Assembly (NCBI RefSeq): GCF_033568475.1 | Contig: NC_133121.1 | Location: 1,488,001-1,552,000 of the forward strand | DNA from: Henckelia pumila | Lineage: Eukaryota; Streptophyta; Magnoliopsida; Lamiales; Gesneriaceae | DNA length: 64,000 nucleotides | Reading direction: 5' to 3' | Shown: piece by piece, positions 1-13,000 of the stretch | Position numbering within the stretch: the first letter of the stretch is position 1 | Layout of the letters: each line of letters starts with the position of its first letter | Program-made: the position numbers and the translations under genes | The notes under the pieces: generated by a model | Told to the model about the DNA's origin: nothing | Seen by the model: the letters and a program-made list of their open reading frames with translations, nothing else | The model's database searches: none

Positions 1-374
1 CTCATCTACCATCCGTGAATCCCATAGAAAAAATGATTTTGATCATTAATGTGAGTGAACTAATATATCCTTGATTGCCTTTTTTATTTTTATCAAAAAG
101 GACAAAATGATAATTTTACATAAAAAACTTTCACACTCTCTTCATTTCTTCCCACGTTTCTCAATCACTCATTCATCACACTCTCTCCATTTCCTCCCAC
201 GTTTTTCAATCTCTCATCCATCATTTTGTTACATATTATTGCATAAATATCCTCTTAATTTAGTGTTCCTATACAAATTTATTAACTATTAAGTATTATT
301 TCAATCATAATATTAAAATTAGAATACCATAACAACACAAAATATTTTCAAATAACATCACATGTACTCACATG

Positions 375-391
<17 letters not shown>

Positions 392-445
<54 letters not shown>

Positions 446-581
446 TTTTTATGGTGTTTAACAATTATGCACAACTCCGTGCCCACCATGTATAAGTCAA
501 CTCACCAATTGTGCTGGTCAACTCACCTATTGTACATGGTGGGCACAGAGTTGTGCATAGTTGTTGGGCACCATAAAAGAA

Positions 582-659
<78 letters not shown>
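392..659. mobile_element. Palindromic MITE-like element embedded in a (TA)n tract
   Basis: A (TA)n run (about 392-441) is followed by a near-perfect inverted repeat, then by a second (TA)n run (about 585-657). The left arm (about 442-510) reads TTATGGTG..., ATTATGCACAACTC and GTGCCCACCATGTA. The right arm (about 533-583) returns these as TACATGGTGGGCAC, GAGTTGTGCATA and GGGCACCATAA. The core between the arms is about 25 bp. This is the layout of a foldback or MITE-type element inserted into TA repeats. The target duplication cannot be resolved because the flanks are themselves TA. I do not know the superfamily. Confidence 0.65.
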
Positions 660-664
<5 letters not shown>

Positions 665-1580
665 AAAGAAAGATAGAAAGAAATATGCATGAAATTTGAA
701 TTTTTTTTAATAATTAGATAGGACTTCCCTTGTAAATATGTGAGTATTGGGATTCACATAAACTTCTTAAAATGTGGATCTGGATTTTTCGATTCGAATG
801 ATTGTTTTGTCTCTTTTTTTCAACATGCAAAGAGTTGGCGAGCATCCTTGAAACAAATTTGACTATTTGAGATAACTAATACATCATCATCTTATTTTTA
901 TGTCAACAAGGAACAAAAACTGAAACACGTTTTCTATGCAAATTATGTTATTCAGAATTACAATAATGTACATAACGAATTAGAATTATGTAGAGATCTA
1001 TTGAATTTTGAACCATCTTACTTACCTTCTAAAATTTCAAGAAAAAGAATTATAGAAATATCACCATTGATCGTACATGATTATTAACTGAAGTAACTCA
1101 TATATTTTGATCTCAAAACACATTATTTTTTTTGTAGCATGGAACATGCCTCATCTCCACACTTTTCTTATTTAACGAAGAAAAGTAACAAAATAAAAGT
1201 CATATTCATTGTAATTACATATCACATAAAAATTTCTTATAGACTATATTAAATATTCATTTGAAAATTTATTATATATGCATATAATATGAACTAAAAT
1301 CATTATTAATCTTTCTTGAGTTTCTAGTTTCTTAATTTTTGGTATTTGATGTCCACGAAGCTTGCATAATCTGCGAATTTCAAAAAGAAAAAAAAAACAC
1401 ACACACATAATATCATACATTCATACACGGGCCACTTTTCTTTTCTTTTCTTTTTTTTTAAAATAAAGTTCATTTTGAAGCACATATTAATATTTTTCAT
1501 GAATTTGACAAATCTAATCCTCTACTTTATTTGTGTCATCCGGTAATCCCATTTTATGTTCCGTGCATGTTATACATATC

Positions 1581-1583
<3 letters not shown>

Positions 1584-1645
<62 letters not shown>

Positions 1646-1650
1646 ATATA
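1584..1650. repeat. (TA)n microsatellite
   Basis: An almost pure TA dinucleotide tract of about 65 bp with one phase break. It is one of several long TA tracts in the window; others are at 26421-26456, 28591-28630, 30330-30351 and 44848-44894. Confidence 0.9.
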
Positions 1651-2234
1651 AAAAAAATTATAATAACTTATTTGATGTCGATAGAAAAAGATTTGAAATA
1701 ATAAATATGCAAACTATGATAATAGAATGACTTACTCAATACCATTAGCAAAAAAATGACTAGGAAGACGATCTTCTTGACTGAATCCATCTTCTTTGAT
1801 TGCAAATTTTTTATTGCAGCACTTCAGAGTTCTGAACAATTTACCGTCGTTCAAGTATTCTAGTGGGTACGTACGCTATAGGGTCATAAATTAATTTATA
1901 TAAAATATGGGAAATAATCAAATTATGGTATGAAAATCAGATAATATTCTATCTTTTACACCCAATATTATTATACATTACCAAAATCATATTGCATATT
2001 ATTGAGATTTAGATATATACATAATGGAATTTTATTATGTTATAGTTTTTCCACATATTGATCTCATGATATTAAAAATTAAGGGAAAATAGTAAAGGGA
2101 TTTTTTTTTTTTTAAGACATCATGCTGGTTTTACTAAGCTCGTAGGGATACAAAAATTAATAATTTAAATTTAACGATTCAAATGCCAAATTTAATTTTA
2201 TAGTTAGTAATTTTATAATTTAAATAAAATTAAG

Positions 2235-2810
2235 ATGAAAATATGAACACATAAATCTTCTGTGAGATGATCTCACGAGTAAATTTTGTACGACGGATCT
2301 TTTAATTAAATCATTCATGATAAAATATTTTTTTATACTAGGCAAATGGCTAGGTTTTTTCATAGCGTAAGTATAACTATTTATTATAAGACAAAAACTC
2401 CTATGAGATGATCTCAAGAGTCATTTTTTAGACCGGTCTCTTATATGGATTATCCATCAAAAAATATTATATTTTAGACAAAAACTCATATGAGACGGTC
2501 TCAAAAATCATTTTTTTTAGACGGATTATCCATTGAAAAATATTACATTTTATGCCAAAAATATTACTTATTATTATAAATATGGATAAGATTGATCCGT
2601 CTCACGGATGAGACCATCTCATAAAAATGTTACTCAACATTTTACGCTAAAAAATATTACTTATTATTATAAATATGGGTAGGATTGACTCGTTTTACGG
2701 ATGAGATTGTCTCATGAGAGTATTACTCTTATTATAAACATGGACATGGGTGACCCGTCTCACCAAAAAAAATTAATGAAACCGTCTCACAAATGATATA
2801 CAAATATCAA
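2235..2810. repeat. Clustered degenerate copies of a GAGACGGTCTCA-type interspersed repeat
   Basis: Four or more partial copies of the same unit lie side by side. Each combines a palindrome such as GAGATGATCTCA or GAGACGGTCTCA, a segment like GGATTATCCATCAAAAAATATTA, a segment like TTATTATAAATATGG, and a closing CCGTCTCAC. Further copies lie at about 28638-28800 and, fragmentary, at 31735-31805. The self-complementary ends suggest a non-autonomous DNA transposon family, but I could not define element borders or a target duplication. Confidence 0.6.
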
Positions 2811-2851
2811 ATATTAGAAAATTAATTAATTTTGAAATTAAGACGTTTAGA

Positions 2852-3152
2852 CTAGGGCTGACAAAAAATACCGAAATGTCGTCATACGACTCATACCGCC
2901 TTTATCGTACCGAAAAAAAAACCGATACCGAAATTTACGATATCGATATCGGTATAAGATTTTTGAATTTTCGGTATTTCAGTATACCGAAAAAATAATC
3001 GATATACACGGTATCGATATGATACCGTGTATATCAATATTTTTTTAAAAAAAAAACAATATAAAAAATCGATATACACCGATACCGTATCGTATTCGAT
3101 ACGATATCAGTATGAATTTATGTCATACCGAAATTTCGGTATACTGACATAC
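2852..3152. repeat. GGTAT/ATACC-rich interspersed repeat, possibly a hAT-like MITE
   Basis: The left side contains GGGCTGACAAAAAATACCGAAAT and the right side ATACCGAAATTTCGGTATACTGACAT, so the ends are roughly inverted copies. The interior repeats CGATATCGGTAT-like and ACGGTATCGATA-like words. The open frame that reads through it is a by-product of this simple structure and not a gene. The class assignment is an inference. Confidence 0.45.
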
Positions 3153-3718
3153 TTATCTATTTTCAAAAAAAATTTAAATTTCTAAAAAAAATTATTTATC
3201 TTTATATATATATTATTAATTTATAGATGACCATGTAACCCCTAATAAAATAAGAAAATATACAGAAAATTCATTAATTTGAAATAAATAATTATTTTAA
3301 TTGTATAGGCACACAAAAACGAATGACGAATATGGTCTTTCAAATACAAAATATGGAATTAATTGGCATAATCAAGTCAGTTCAAAATATTTTTTTATAG
3401 AGCGCTCAGCCTTTAGAAGGTCATGTAGATAATATAATATAATATAGTTATTATAAATCTATATATATATATATATATATAATTCAAATTATTCGCTGAG
3501 GCATGCTTTGCGTGTGTCATGGACTCATGGTCATAATATATATGGTATATATGACATTAACGTGATATATTTATATTTTAAAAGTATTTTCAAATAAATG
3601 GACCTTAATATTAAAGAGTAAGAATATCAAAATATTATACTTTTTTTTTTTAAACCATACACGACCCAAAATATCAACCATAAAGACCCAACCTCACACA
3701 GTTAAATAATATTTTAAA

Positions 3719-3740
3719 ACACACACACACACACACACAA
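3719..3740. repeat. (AC)n microsatellite
   Basis: A pure CA dinucleotide run of about 22 bp. Similar runs are at 21600-21623 and 43388-43408. Confidence 0.9.
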
Positions 3741-4041
3741 AATATTTATTCAAAAACTAATGATACGTAAGTATTCAAGCTACATTGGATGCATGACTAC
3801 GAAAATAAGGGGGTGTATGTAGATAGCAAAGTGATAGCTGCTATGCACACCACTTCTTCATCCACAAACCAATGATACCACTTATTCAAAAACTCCTTGA
3901 CATCTTTTTTTCACCGAATTCCTGTTGTCTTTCTAACCAAAGGGCAGTAGCATAGATTAGACGGAAAATTTACCGGTTTCTTGTTTTTCTGTGACCAGTA
4001 TTGCACGAAGCTAGATAAACTATCCTTTGGGGAAAGCAATG

Positions 4042-7000
4042 CTAATGGCCCTCCTGCAACCCAACGGCACTCTCTTCACTTGGATCTCCCTTCCATAATT
4101 TGAATTTGGATGCACATTGATTCATCGTCTTCAAGCTAGCATTGTTGTCATTCACTTTTCCACGTTCAGGTGTGTGACACTGTTGAGGTTTACCCGAGGT
4201 AGATATTATTTCAGTAGTTTGAGTCGTCGTCGTCGTCTCTGGACGACGTGGACGAATTTGGTGAACGTTTTCTCCTGCCATCATGAATGTAAATGTATTG
4301 AATCAGCTCATCTTGCGAAAATTCAATTGAATAACAGAGGATTGGTTGGAGTCTTGAACAAGAGAAGCGGAGGAATCAAGATACTTGATATTGGCATCCC
4401 TTTCATACAGTGGATAGATACTCGACTGTTTAATTTTAGAACATACTAAAGAATATGCTTCCAACATCACAGGCCCAGGAATTCAGGTGGAATGTGATTG
4501 AAGAGTTTTGAGGCGAATCATAGACCATATTTCGGAACTATACATAAAATTTCCAGATATTTCGATTGAAATATTGACAACTGCTCCTACTACTCTGCCA
4601 GGCCCTCTCCGTAACATTCAATACATAAGGACTAAATCAAAAAACTTAAAAATAAGAAAACAAAATTAATATATGCACATGAGATGCCATCATTTGGAGT
4701 TTCTGATCAACGGTACCTGAAGGTATTGCACCCTGCCATTTATCATTATGACCAATCGAATTGCATTGAAGAATTGATTTCGGAGAATCTTCTTCACATT
4801 GGATGTCATCTTTGACTTCTTCAGGATTGGGTTCAAGTTCACATACATCAGGAATCACCACTGCAACATTCTCAAGAAGCTGTTCCCGTTCTGACGGAGT
4901 TTGCAGTTTCTTCTTCTTCTCCAAGTACTCGAACAGCGTTCAACGCAGTAGGTTAAGGCCACAAACTACAAGGGTCACCTCATGCAATATAACTTACAAT
5001 TGAAATTTAACATTTCCCTCACAATATATATCTGAAATAAAAAGGATATTGGCGTCTCCACCCTTTCTCATTTGCTTGGTCAATGAGTTTTTGCAACAGG
5101 GACAGCTCTTTAGTAATCCACTAGCATGAAATTTAAGAAAACCAAATAAACAAAAAGAACAAAGCAAGCAATCTGAAAATATATTAACACAGTAACAAAT
5201 CTTTTAATTTTTACACGATAAAAGTATAAATTAAGATTGTGAAAATTTAGAATTTCAAGCAATACTTCACAGTGAGAGGATAAAATCAGGCGATGAAAAA
5301 AGTGTCTTTAATACTTCAATGCATGATAACTTACAATAGTTGAAACATTAATACGAACTATTGTAACAGGAAAAATATAGCAGTCAACGACAAATATTGA
5401 TAATATTTACATCTAAATCATCATTAAATAACCAAAATAAATTTGAGACATCAAAAGTTGGTGATAATGAAAATACTATTGGTTTCACATGCTAAGAAGA
5501 TAAATCGCATTTATAAAATTGAAATTTTATAAATCAGCAAATACTTGACGATATTGAGATTCAAACAAATATTCGAAAGGATATTTTTATGATTTGTGTG
5601 GAAATTTCTCATTTTGACAAAAAGGGGTGATTATTTGATTAAAAAATTAAGTATGAAAATTAATGGTAAAAGTTTTAGCCCCCTTGGCAGTAATTTTCCT
5701 GTGAGAGTATGCTAAGCTATATGGCGGAGCCACGTATTTACTTCACTATGAAATAAAGAATCTTCTCTCTTGACTCTCTTATTGCTATCATTTATTCGGA
5801 AACAAGATAAAAAGAACACATAAAGCGGGCTGCATATGCTTAAAAAAAATATCGTTAAATTTTCATCTACAACAAGCAGTATCAAAACCAACTTCCTCAA
5901 CACGTGACAAAAAATGATCCAACACAGTTCAGCACCAACCATCAGAAACTGCATGGTATAGAACACCTCCAGTAATAGCTTGTTTCTAGATTTTAATACA
6001 TGGAAACTGATCGGACAGATCTCTAAGAGTATGATAGAACAATAAATAAAACACAAAAAATTAATCACAGACGAGGGCAATTTTTGAGTATACGAAACTG
6101 GAAAGGATGTGACTACCATCAAAGGAATGCCCTAGATACAAACACAAAACCATACAGGTTTGAACGAATAGTTTTAATGGTCCTAGAGTCTAGTTAAACA
6201 GAATGCATAAACAGGGGTTAAGGCAGACCGAGCAGAACATATAGTTCTAAAACACCAAACAAAGAGGAGATCAAGCCTTACCTTTGGGATATTACAATGC
6301 TAAATAAACAAAGGGACAAATTATCGTGAAAGATCTAATAGAAAAAGAAAACAAGACTTGCAGGTACCAGGGGCTGAGATATTTAAGTTCAAATCCACAC
6401 AGATCATGAATCCGAAGCCCAAAATTCATAGAAAGTAACCAAATTTAATTATAGAAAGTATCCAGTGTAGGAAGGATATTGCTTATATAGAATATGAAAC
6501 ATAAAGCTTACATGCTTTGTTATATCCTTGTGAAGAATTCTGGCCTTCTGTTCAAGCTCCACCTGTATAAGAAGGCACTAAATGTTTGAAAAAGTCCAAG
6601 CTTTAAAATTAATGAATAAAAATGAACCCATCCTTTTGTAATGTATTTATATATTTTTTTAATAAGTTTTTTTTTCCAATGTGTTATACTAGATGATAAA
6701 ATGTTGAGCAGTTGCGGCAATTATAAATACAACTTAGCTAAGACCAATGATGCGAGCAAGATCAAGAATCACAACAAAGAAAGTGAATAGCACATTCCCT
6801 ATGTTTCAAGAGAAATGACTGTCTGTCTGATACCAGAGAGATAGAGAACAGTACTCACCACCAAAGGCCTCTCGAGCTGGCCGTCAACCATTTTTTGCCT
6901 TAATTCTTCGCATTCTTCCTGCGAAGAGGGTGATAAAATATGACATTTCAGGGGTTAAAAAGGTTGAATGGAATTGCTCACATGAACCTGTCTTTCAGAA

Positions 7001-10000
7001 TACATACTGTTAGTGTTGGCCTTATTATATACAGCCAGTGTTATAAAAATCCCCGCCTCGGTTAGTGGCTGGAGGCTTCCGCCTAGGCGACACCCATTAA
7101 TAAAAAAAAAACTTAGAACTTTTTTTAAATTTTTTTTTTTAAAGTATAAAGCAAACATTAAAGAAGAGAAAGAGCCACAAACCCCCAAATTTTTTTAGAC
7201 TTGATATCAATTTAATATATTTTGAAAATTTGTTGAAGATGTTTTATAAAGACTTGATATTTATTAATATGTATGACTATTGAATATATTAGTATATTAC
7301 TATATTATTAAAATTCTAAAATAATTTCATAAAGAAACTGGAAAATATTAGACATAAAAATTATTTTTTTATAGTAGAACTCATAAATATCTCAATATAT
7401 TAATTACTTAGGTTTTTTTTAAAAAAAAACCGCTTAGGCGGTAGGCGGGCGGATTATTTAGGTTTTTTTTAAAAAAAACCGCCTAGGCGCTAGGAGCTAG
7501 GCGGTAGGTCACCGCCCGCCTACCGCCTAGCGTTTTTTAGAACATTGTATACAGCTAGAATATTTATGGCATATACCACCAAACACTTAATTTTGGGACA
7601 GTTCATTGTTACTGTACTGGGATTCATTTGGGAATGATTACAGATTTGAACAAAAATAATGGTACCTTAGAAAAGTCATCATCCGAAAGCTGATTTATAT
7701 GAATTTCTTTTCGCAAAGATGAAACTTGAAGGACAACATCTGTCTTGTTTTCAGTCCCTGTATCCAGTTTTATACCTGGTTTACAAATTACAATAACAGT
7801 AAAAGGAAGAAATATCAGCACTTTGCAAGAGAGAGTTATAAACTGGCATCAATTTTACTGAAATCAATGCAAAGCATTCGATTGAATATGAGGTTTGTTT
7901 GCTTCTTAACTATGCCACACCCAAATATGGAAATACCCAAGCATTGGAGTAGATAAACATCAACTTTCTGTTTTAGACACAAAATAAGGCTAGTCATATT
8001 GAAGATTGAAGACCCTTCAAAAGGCTGATTTTAGAGCTTCATCTGAAAATTTACATGGAATTTCTATCTGCGATGATTTCTAGATGACAAAGTGGTCATC
8101 ATAAAAGATGCAAGATCTAGTGTTTTCGCTGATTTACAAAATATAGCTAGTAGTAACAATACAACACAGGTTTTTTAAATTATACGATACCCCGTAAAGC
8201 CGGATTTGATCGCTTTACTCCACAACAAAGCCCCTCCAATAATCACACGACCTTGTGACTCATAGGAATCAAATACATGACTTTGCGTTGACAGTTGACA
8301 CCAACTAAAGGACCAAAATTTTTAAGGCTTTAACAAAAACAATAATTGATATTAGTAGTAAAACTTAAATCATTTTAATTTTAATGATAATATAGCTCAA
8401 ACATCATGTTTTGATCGTTCTATTGTGTTAGAAATTGACTTGGACCTAACTCACCTCAAAAGCTAGCTCAAGAGGGGAGGTTTGTCCTTGTCTATATAAA
8501 GGACTCCCAGGTTATTTAGTTAACCGATGTGAGACACAAATTAAGACACCAACACACCCCTCTCACGCCCAGGAATGAAACGAATAGAGCGTGGAGATAT
8601 CAACGGATGGCCAACTATGGGACGGGTGAGGCCAACTATGGGCCGTCCAACACATAACGGTGGAACCCGGGCTCTGATACCATGTTAAAAATTGACTTAA
8701 ACCTAACTCGCCTCAAAAGCTAGCTCAAGAGGTGAGGGTTGTCTTTGTCTATATTAAGGACTCCCAGGAACTCTATCCTACCGATGTGAGACAATATTTC
8801 AACATATTGTTTTGAAACAGAAAAAATGATATTTTCGTAAATTTCATATCCTTTGGGGGAATTATAGGCAATTAATATCATGACAACTAAGTTGGTAGAA
8901 AACCAAAATATGGTCATCCGAATGGAACATCAAGTGTATACCAATAACAATAGACTGTTACAGTTTGCACTGTTAATTTGGATCACATAATGGCAAACTC
9001 ATGGAGGTTGTAGATCACCAATCAATTAATTTATCTTAACCTCTGAACAATCTACATAATTCTGATCTTAAGCTTTTCAAAGTACCCTTTTCAAATAATT
9101 TCCTTTATTTCCAACCCACTTTGATTATGAGCAAGTGAAAAATCGAAGTTCTTTCTACTTGGGCAAAATTCAGGATAGCCCCAGATTCTGACTTCATAAT
9201 TTCACATACATTTTAATCCATTGCCAACATAATTTGAAAGAATCGCATACATACTATAAAAGACTCATCATTGGAGACCTTAGCTTGAATAATTCGTGAT
9301 CAGGAAGAGTTTATGCACTAGGATCCCAGACGTAGAAGTCATACAATGACAAAGTAGCACGCTGTCTCAGAGATATTGAATTATCAGGTGTCGTGTTAAT
9401 GAGTTTGAAGACTGACCTTTGACTTGCATGAGCTGATGAGAACATTTTGAAGAGTAATCATATGGATCTGTTTTGACTCGAATATAGCTCCCTACCACTT
9501 TTTCTTCTAATGATTCAGGTTGCTTGAGTAGTTCATACAGCAAGGTTCTCTTCAAGTAAACAAGTTTCACGTTTTCGACTATTATAGATGCAAAAACACT
9601 TGGAGACACAACATGTTCTAGCTCTTTTTTCTGGGATTTTTCCTCCTTATTGGGCTTTCTTTTCCTTTTATATACATCCAAGCTGCCAGCACTATTGTTT
9701 TCAGAATCATTTTCAATGTCATCCTCCTCCGATTCATCTTTGTTCTCAGCAAAATGGGCCTCCAGTAAATCATAAATTCGGTGTTTGTTTAAAGTTTTTT
9801 TCCTAAACAGAGATTGTAGCCGTGCATCACAAATAACCTTTTTCTTTTTACTAGGATGAAAAAGATTGTTTTCTTTAATATATTCATTCACCAAGAGAGT
9901 AACATCATGCTGTGATAGTTCTGTGCTAGTGCTTTTACCAATCGATTCGAGGAACTCAATAAGAGATTTTGAGCCCCAGCCAATAAAGTCGACTTTGTTG

Positions 10001-13000
10001 GATTTCACATGTTGCTGCATAGCAGATTTCGGTCTCTTAGATTTTGTTTTCTCACCCGATCGCTTGCATTTCTTTGCATAGTTCAAGCTCTCATAGTCAG
10101 ACGTCTGTTCTTCATCTTCCTCAAATTCTGAACCAGACCAAGATTTTAAGTTAGCTCCCTTTTTCAGTCGACCTTGAGCAGCATAAATATCCCCTGCCTC
10201 AAATCCTTGCTCTTCTTTAATGATGACATAGTATTCCATGAATAGACCCTCACAAGATTCTCTATCTGTAAAGTCCACCATGTCCTGGAAAGCAACAAGG
10301 AAGCAAAACATGCCTTTCAGATTCTCCATATCTTTCAATTTACGTAATGCAGTTGTTATGTGTCATAACACCTAAACTAGCAGTTAGCGCGTATGCATGC
10401 CTGCTACGAGTTATATGTTACTGGAATCCAGCATATAGAAATAAAGGAAGCTATGCATTTTGGATAGTGGATATCAGTTTTGTCATTGCTATGCCCAATC
10501 TCTCATTTTATAACTCTTAGTTAAGAGTCAGCAAGAATTGGGATACAACCACATTACGCTGATCCAATAGAATCATGATCGGCAATAGACAAAATTTTTT
10601 AATACATCAGAATCTATAGATTTATGTCCACTTATCGTATGGCTACTAATACATCATAGTCCAAAGGAAATTGATCCGTTTCCACTGGCATGTTTCCCAG
10701 AAAAGCAGTTAAAATTGTCACCCGAAGCCTATGAGCCCAAGATGGTGATAGAATTCAGGCATTCTCTGAGGTCTCCACTACTAGTATGCTTGTCGTTTTC
10801 AGACAAAGCCTCGTAAATAATTTCTTCTCCACTAAATTCCCTTAGCATTTTATGGTTTATAAAGATCATGTCCCGCTAGGTGAAACATAATCTATAGGTG
10901 ATTTTGGAAACGATGTAAATTAAATCTACTGCACTGACTTAACAGAATCACAGACGATTACAAATAAGTTATAAGAATGATAACAAATTTGTTTTGATGA
11001 TATTATGATAACTGTTAGTTGTCTCCCATCGGCACCCATCGGCTGGATTAAGTTCCCCTTGAGCTATCTTTTGGGATTGAGTTAGGCTCAAGTGCATAAT
11101 CTTAACATGGTATCAAAGCTAAGCTCACCACCCTTTGATAACTTGAAAACTTTACAATCCAGGTGTTCGTTTCTGGACGTGAAAGGGTGTATTAGCTGTC
11201 TCCCATCGGCTGGAGCCAAGATTAAGTCCTTGAGAGTTGTATATATGAACTCGGATAATACCATCCGGTTGAGCTAGGGGTTGAGTTAGGCCCACGTCTA
11301 TATTCTTAACAATAACAATACAATTGATTTTAAAAAAAAAAAAACAATAACAATACAGTTAGTTGCAACATAAATGCAGACTAACAGTCATCTCTCTTTG
11401 AAGGATGCATTCGCTAAGATATCTGCAACTGGGTTCTCTTTCTGAAACATGTGAGTGAGGTAGACAAGAAATTCAAAAAGAATGGAGCAAATTGGGGTCA
11501 AGATATAATTTAGCTCCCAGTTCGAAAGAATGTATTTAATGATGATCGATGAAACTAGCGAATCTGCTTCAAGATACATAGGAAAGCAGCAGTATTGCTG
11601 GCCGAGATTCAATCCCATCATAATAGTTGTCCGTTCTGCCCCAATAAGACAAAGAAGATGGATTGAATTCGAGCTCAAAGCTTTGAAATCAACTGATGGA
11701 ATGCGTACCTTGATCGGTTGATCCAATGCTTAGTAAAGCACACACCTTGATATCTTTTGAAATTAGTAAAGAAGCCACACCACGCGTATACAGAGAACAA
11801 TGTGTTAATGAGTCAATATTTCAAATGCCACAAGGACGAAACATTGATAAGTTCTTTTGCTCAATAAGAACACAAGTGAACCACTCTCCAAAATATTATT
11901 AAAACTCACCAACCAATTTTTTTTTCACAAATGTCGTCTATACGACATATTTATGCAAGAAACCTCACCTAAAGTTGCTACTACATGGGCTTAGAATTAC
12001 GCTTAATTAAGACCATAACATATCCTAACTAAATAATAATAAAATTAAAATTAAAATAAATAACGAGACTGAGACCCAAAAGACTAATAAATTGGCCATT
12101 AATTCAAATACATTATTGAAAAAGGCCAATCAATAAAACTTCCAAATTCTTCACTTTTTTCCTTTGCATGAATTTGCAAATCGCTTGATCTTGAATTGCA
12201 TTTGACCCCTCAATTTAAAATCAATAAAACACTTAATGAGCATGCTACAACTACTTGGGGAGAGGGTCGACAACTCCCAACCCAAGAATGAGCTTTCTGA
12301 ATTAGATTCTAGAAATAATAAATTTCTACAACAACTGAATCAAAATGGGCAAGATCGAGCTAGATATCGCAATGGCTGGGATGAAAGAACTCGAACATCC
12401 TCCAAGAGAATGCAAGCACAGCAACCACGGGAAAAGGAAGAGACCGAAGGACATGTATGTCATCAACGAGTCTGAGATCTAAAAAAGCAGGGTCTGAGCT
12501 CAAACATGTGAAGTTAGGGGTAGAGGTTCGCAAGGCTCCAAGATGAAGAACAAAAGATGAAAATGAAGGAGGACAGCTCTGTGTGGAAGAAACTAATGTG
12601 TACTAAATTTTTGTCTGTTGGATTCCTTCAAGTTAATAAAGGAAGATGAGAGGAATTGAAGAATTCAGCTTTCAAACCACATATATCTATTGATTCATCT
12701 GGTCAAACTTTTCCAAACGTGTTTTATCCAGTCATTACAAGTCACAACTTCCCCTCTCCTACCATTTCTTGGCCAAAATCTACTGTACTATTTTGGTTTT
12801 GGTAACCACGACATTTATGTCCTCAATACCAAATTCCTGCATGTGTTAGAGAAGAAGATCACCCCACTATTCAATCTACAATACATAGTAATCATACCCC
12901 ATCAGAATCATAACCCTTATTTTCTTCAATGAGCAATGCAAGCTTAAGACATTCATAGCAGAACCCGTTTTTCCCTTTAACTTGTAAAAACTCTGCTCCA

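Larger units (their letters stand above)
1..3960. other. Gene-free repeat-rich region
   Basis: I see no gene here. The stretch holds long (TA)n tracts, a palindromic element in one of them, an array of a terminal-repeat-like motif around GAGACGGTCTCA, and a GGTATA-rich repeat; these are listed separately. The open frames that cross it are low-complexity translations of TA repeats or short AT-rich frames with no protein-like composition. It lies downstream of the PHD-SWIB gene, which reads leftward and stops at 4042. Confidence 0.7.

Noticed and set aside
362-661. 99-codon plus-strand frame
   Set aside because: It is a translation of TA repeats and a palindromic element (isoleucine-tyrosine runs), not a protein gene.
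4117-4449. 110-codon plus-strand frame
   Set aside because: It is antisense to the last exon of the PHD-SWIB gene, whose frame and splice phases are consistent.
12236-12475. 79-codon hydrophilic frame in intron 3
   Set aside because: No domain, no retroelement partner and no splice support; the intron joins cleanly without it.
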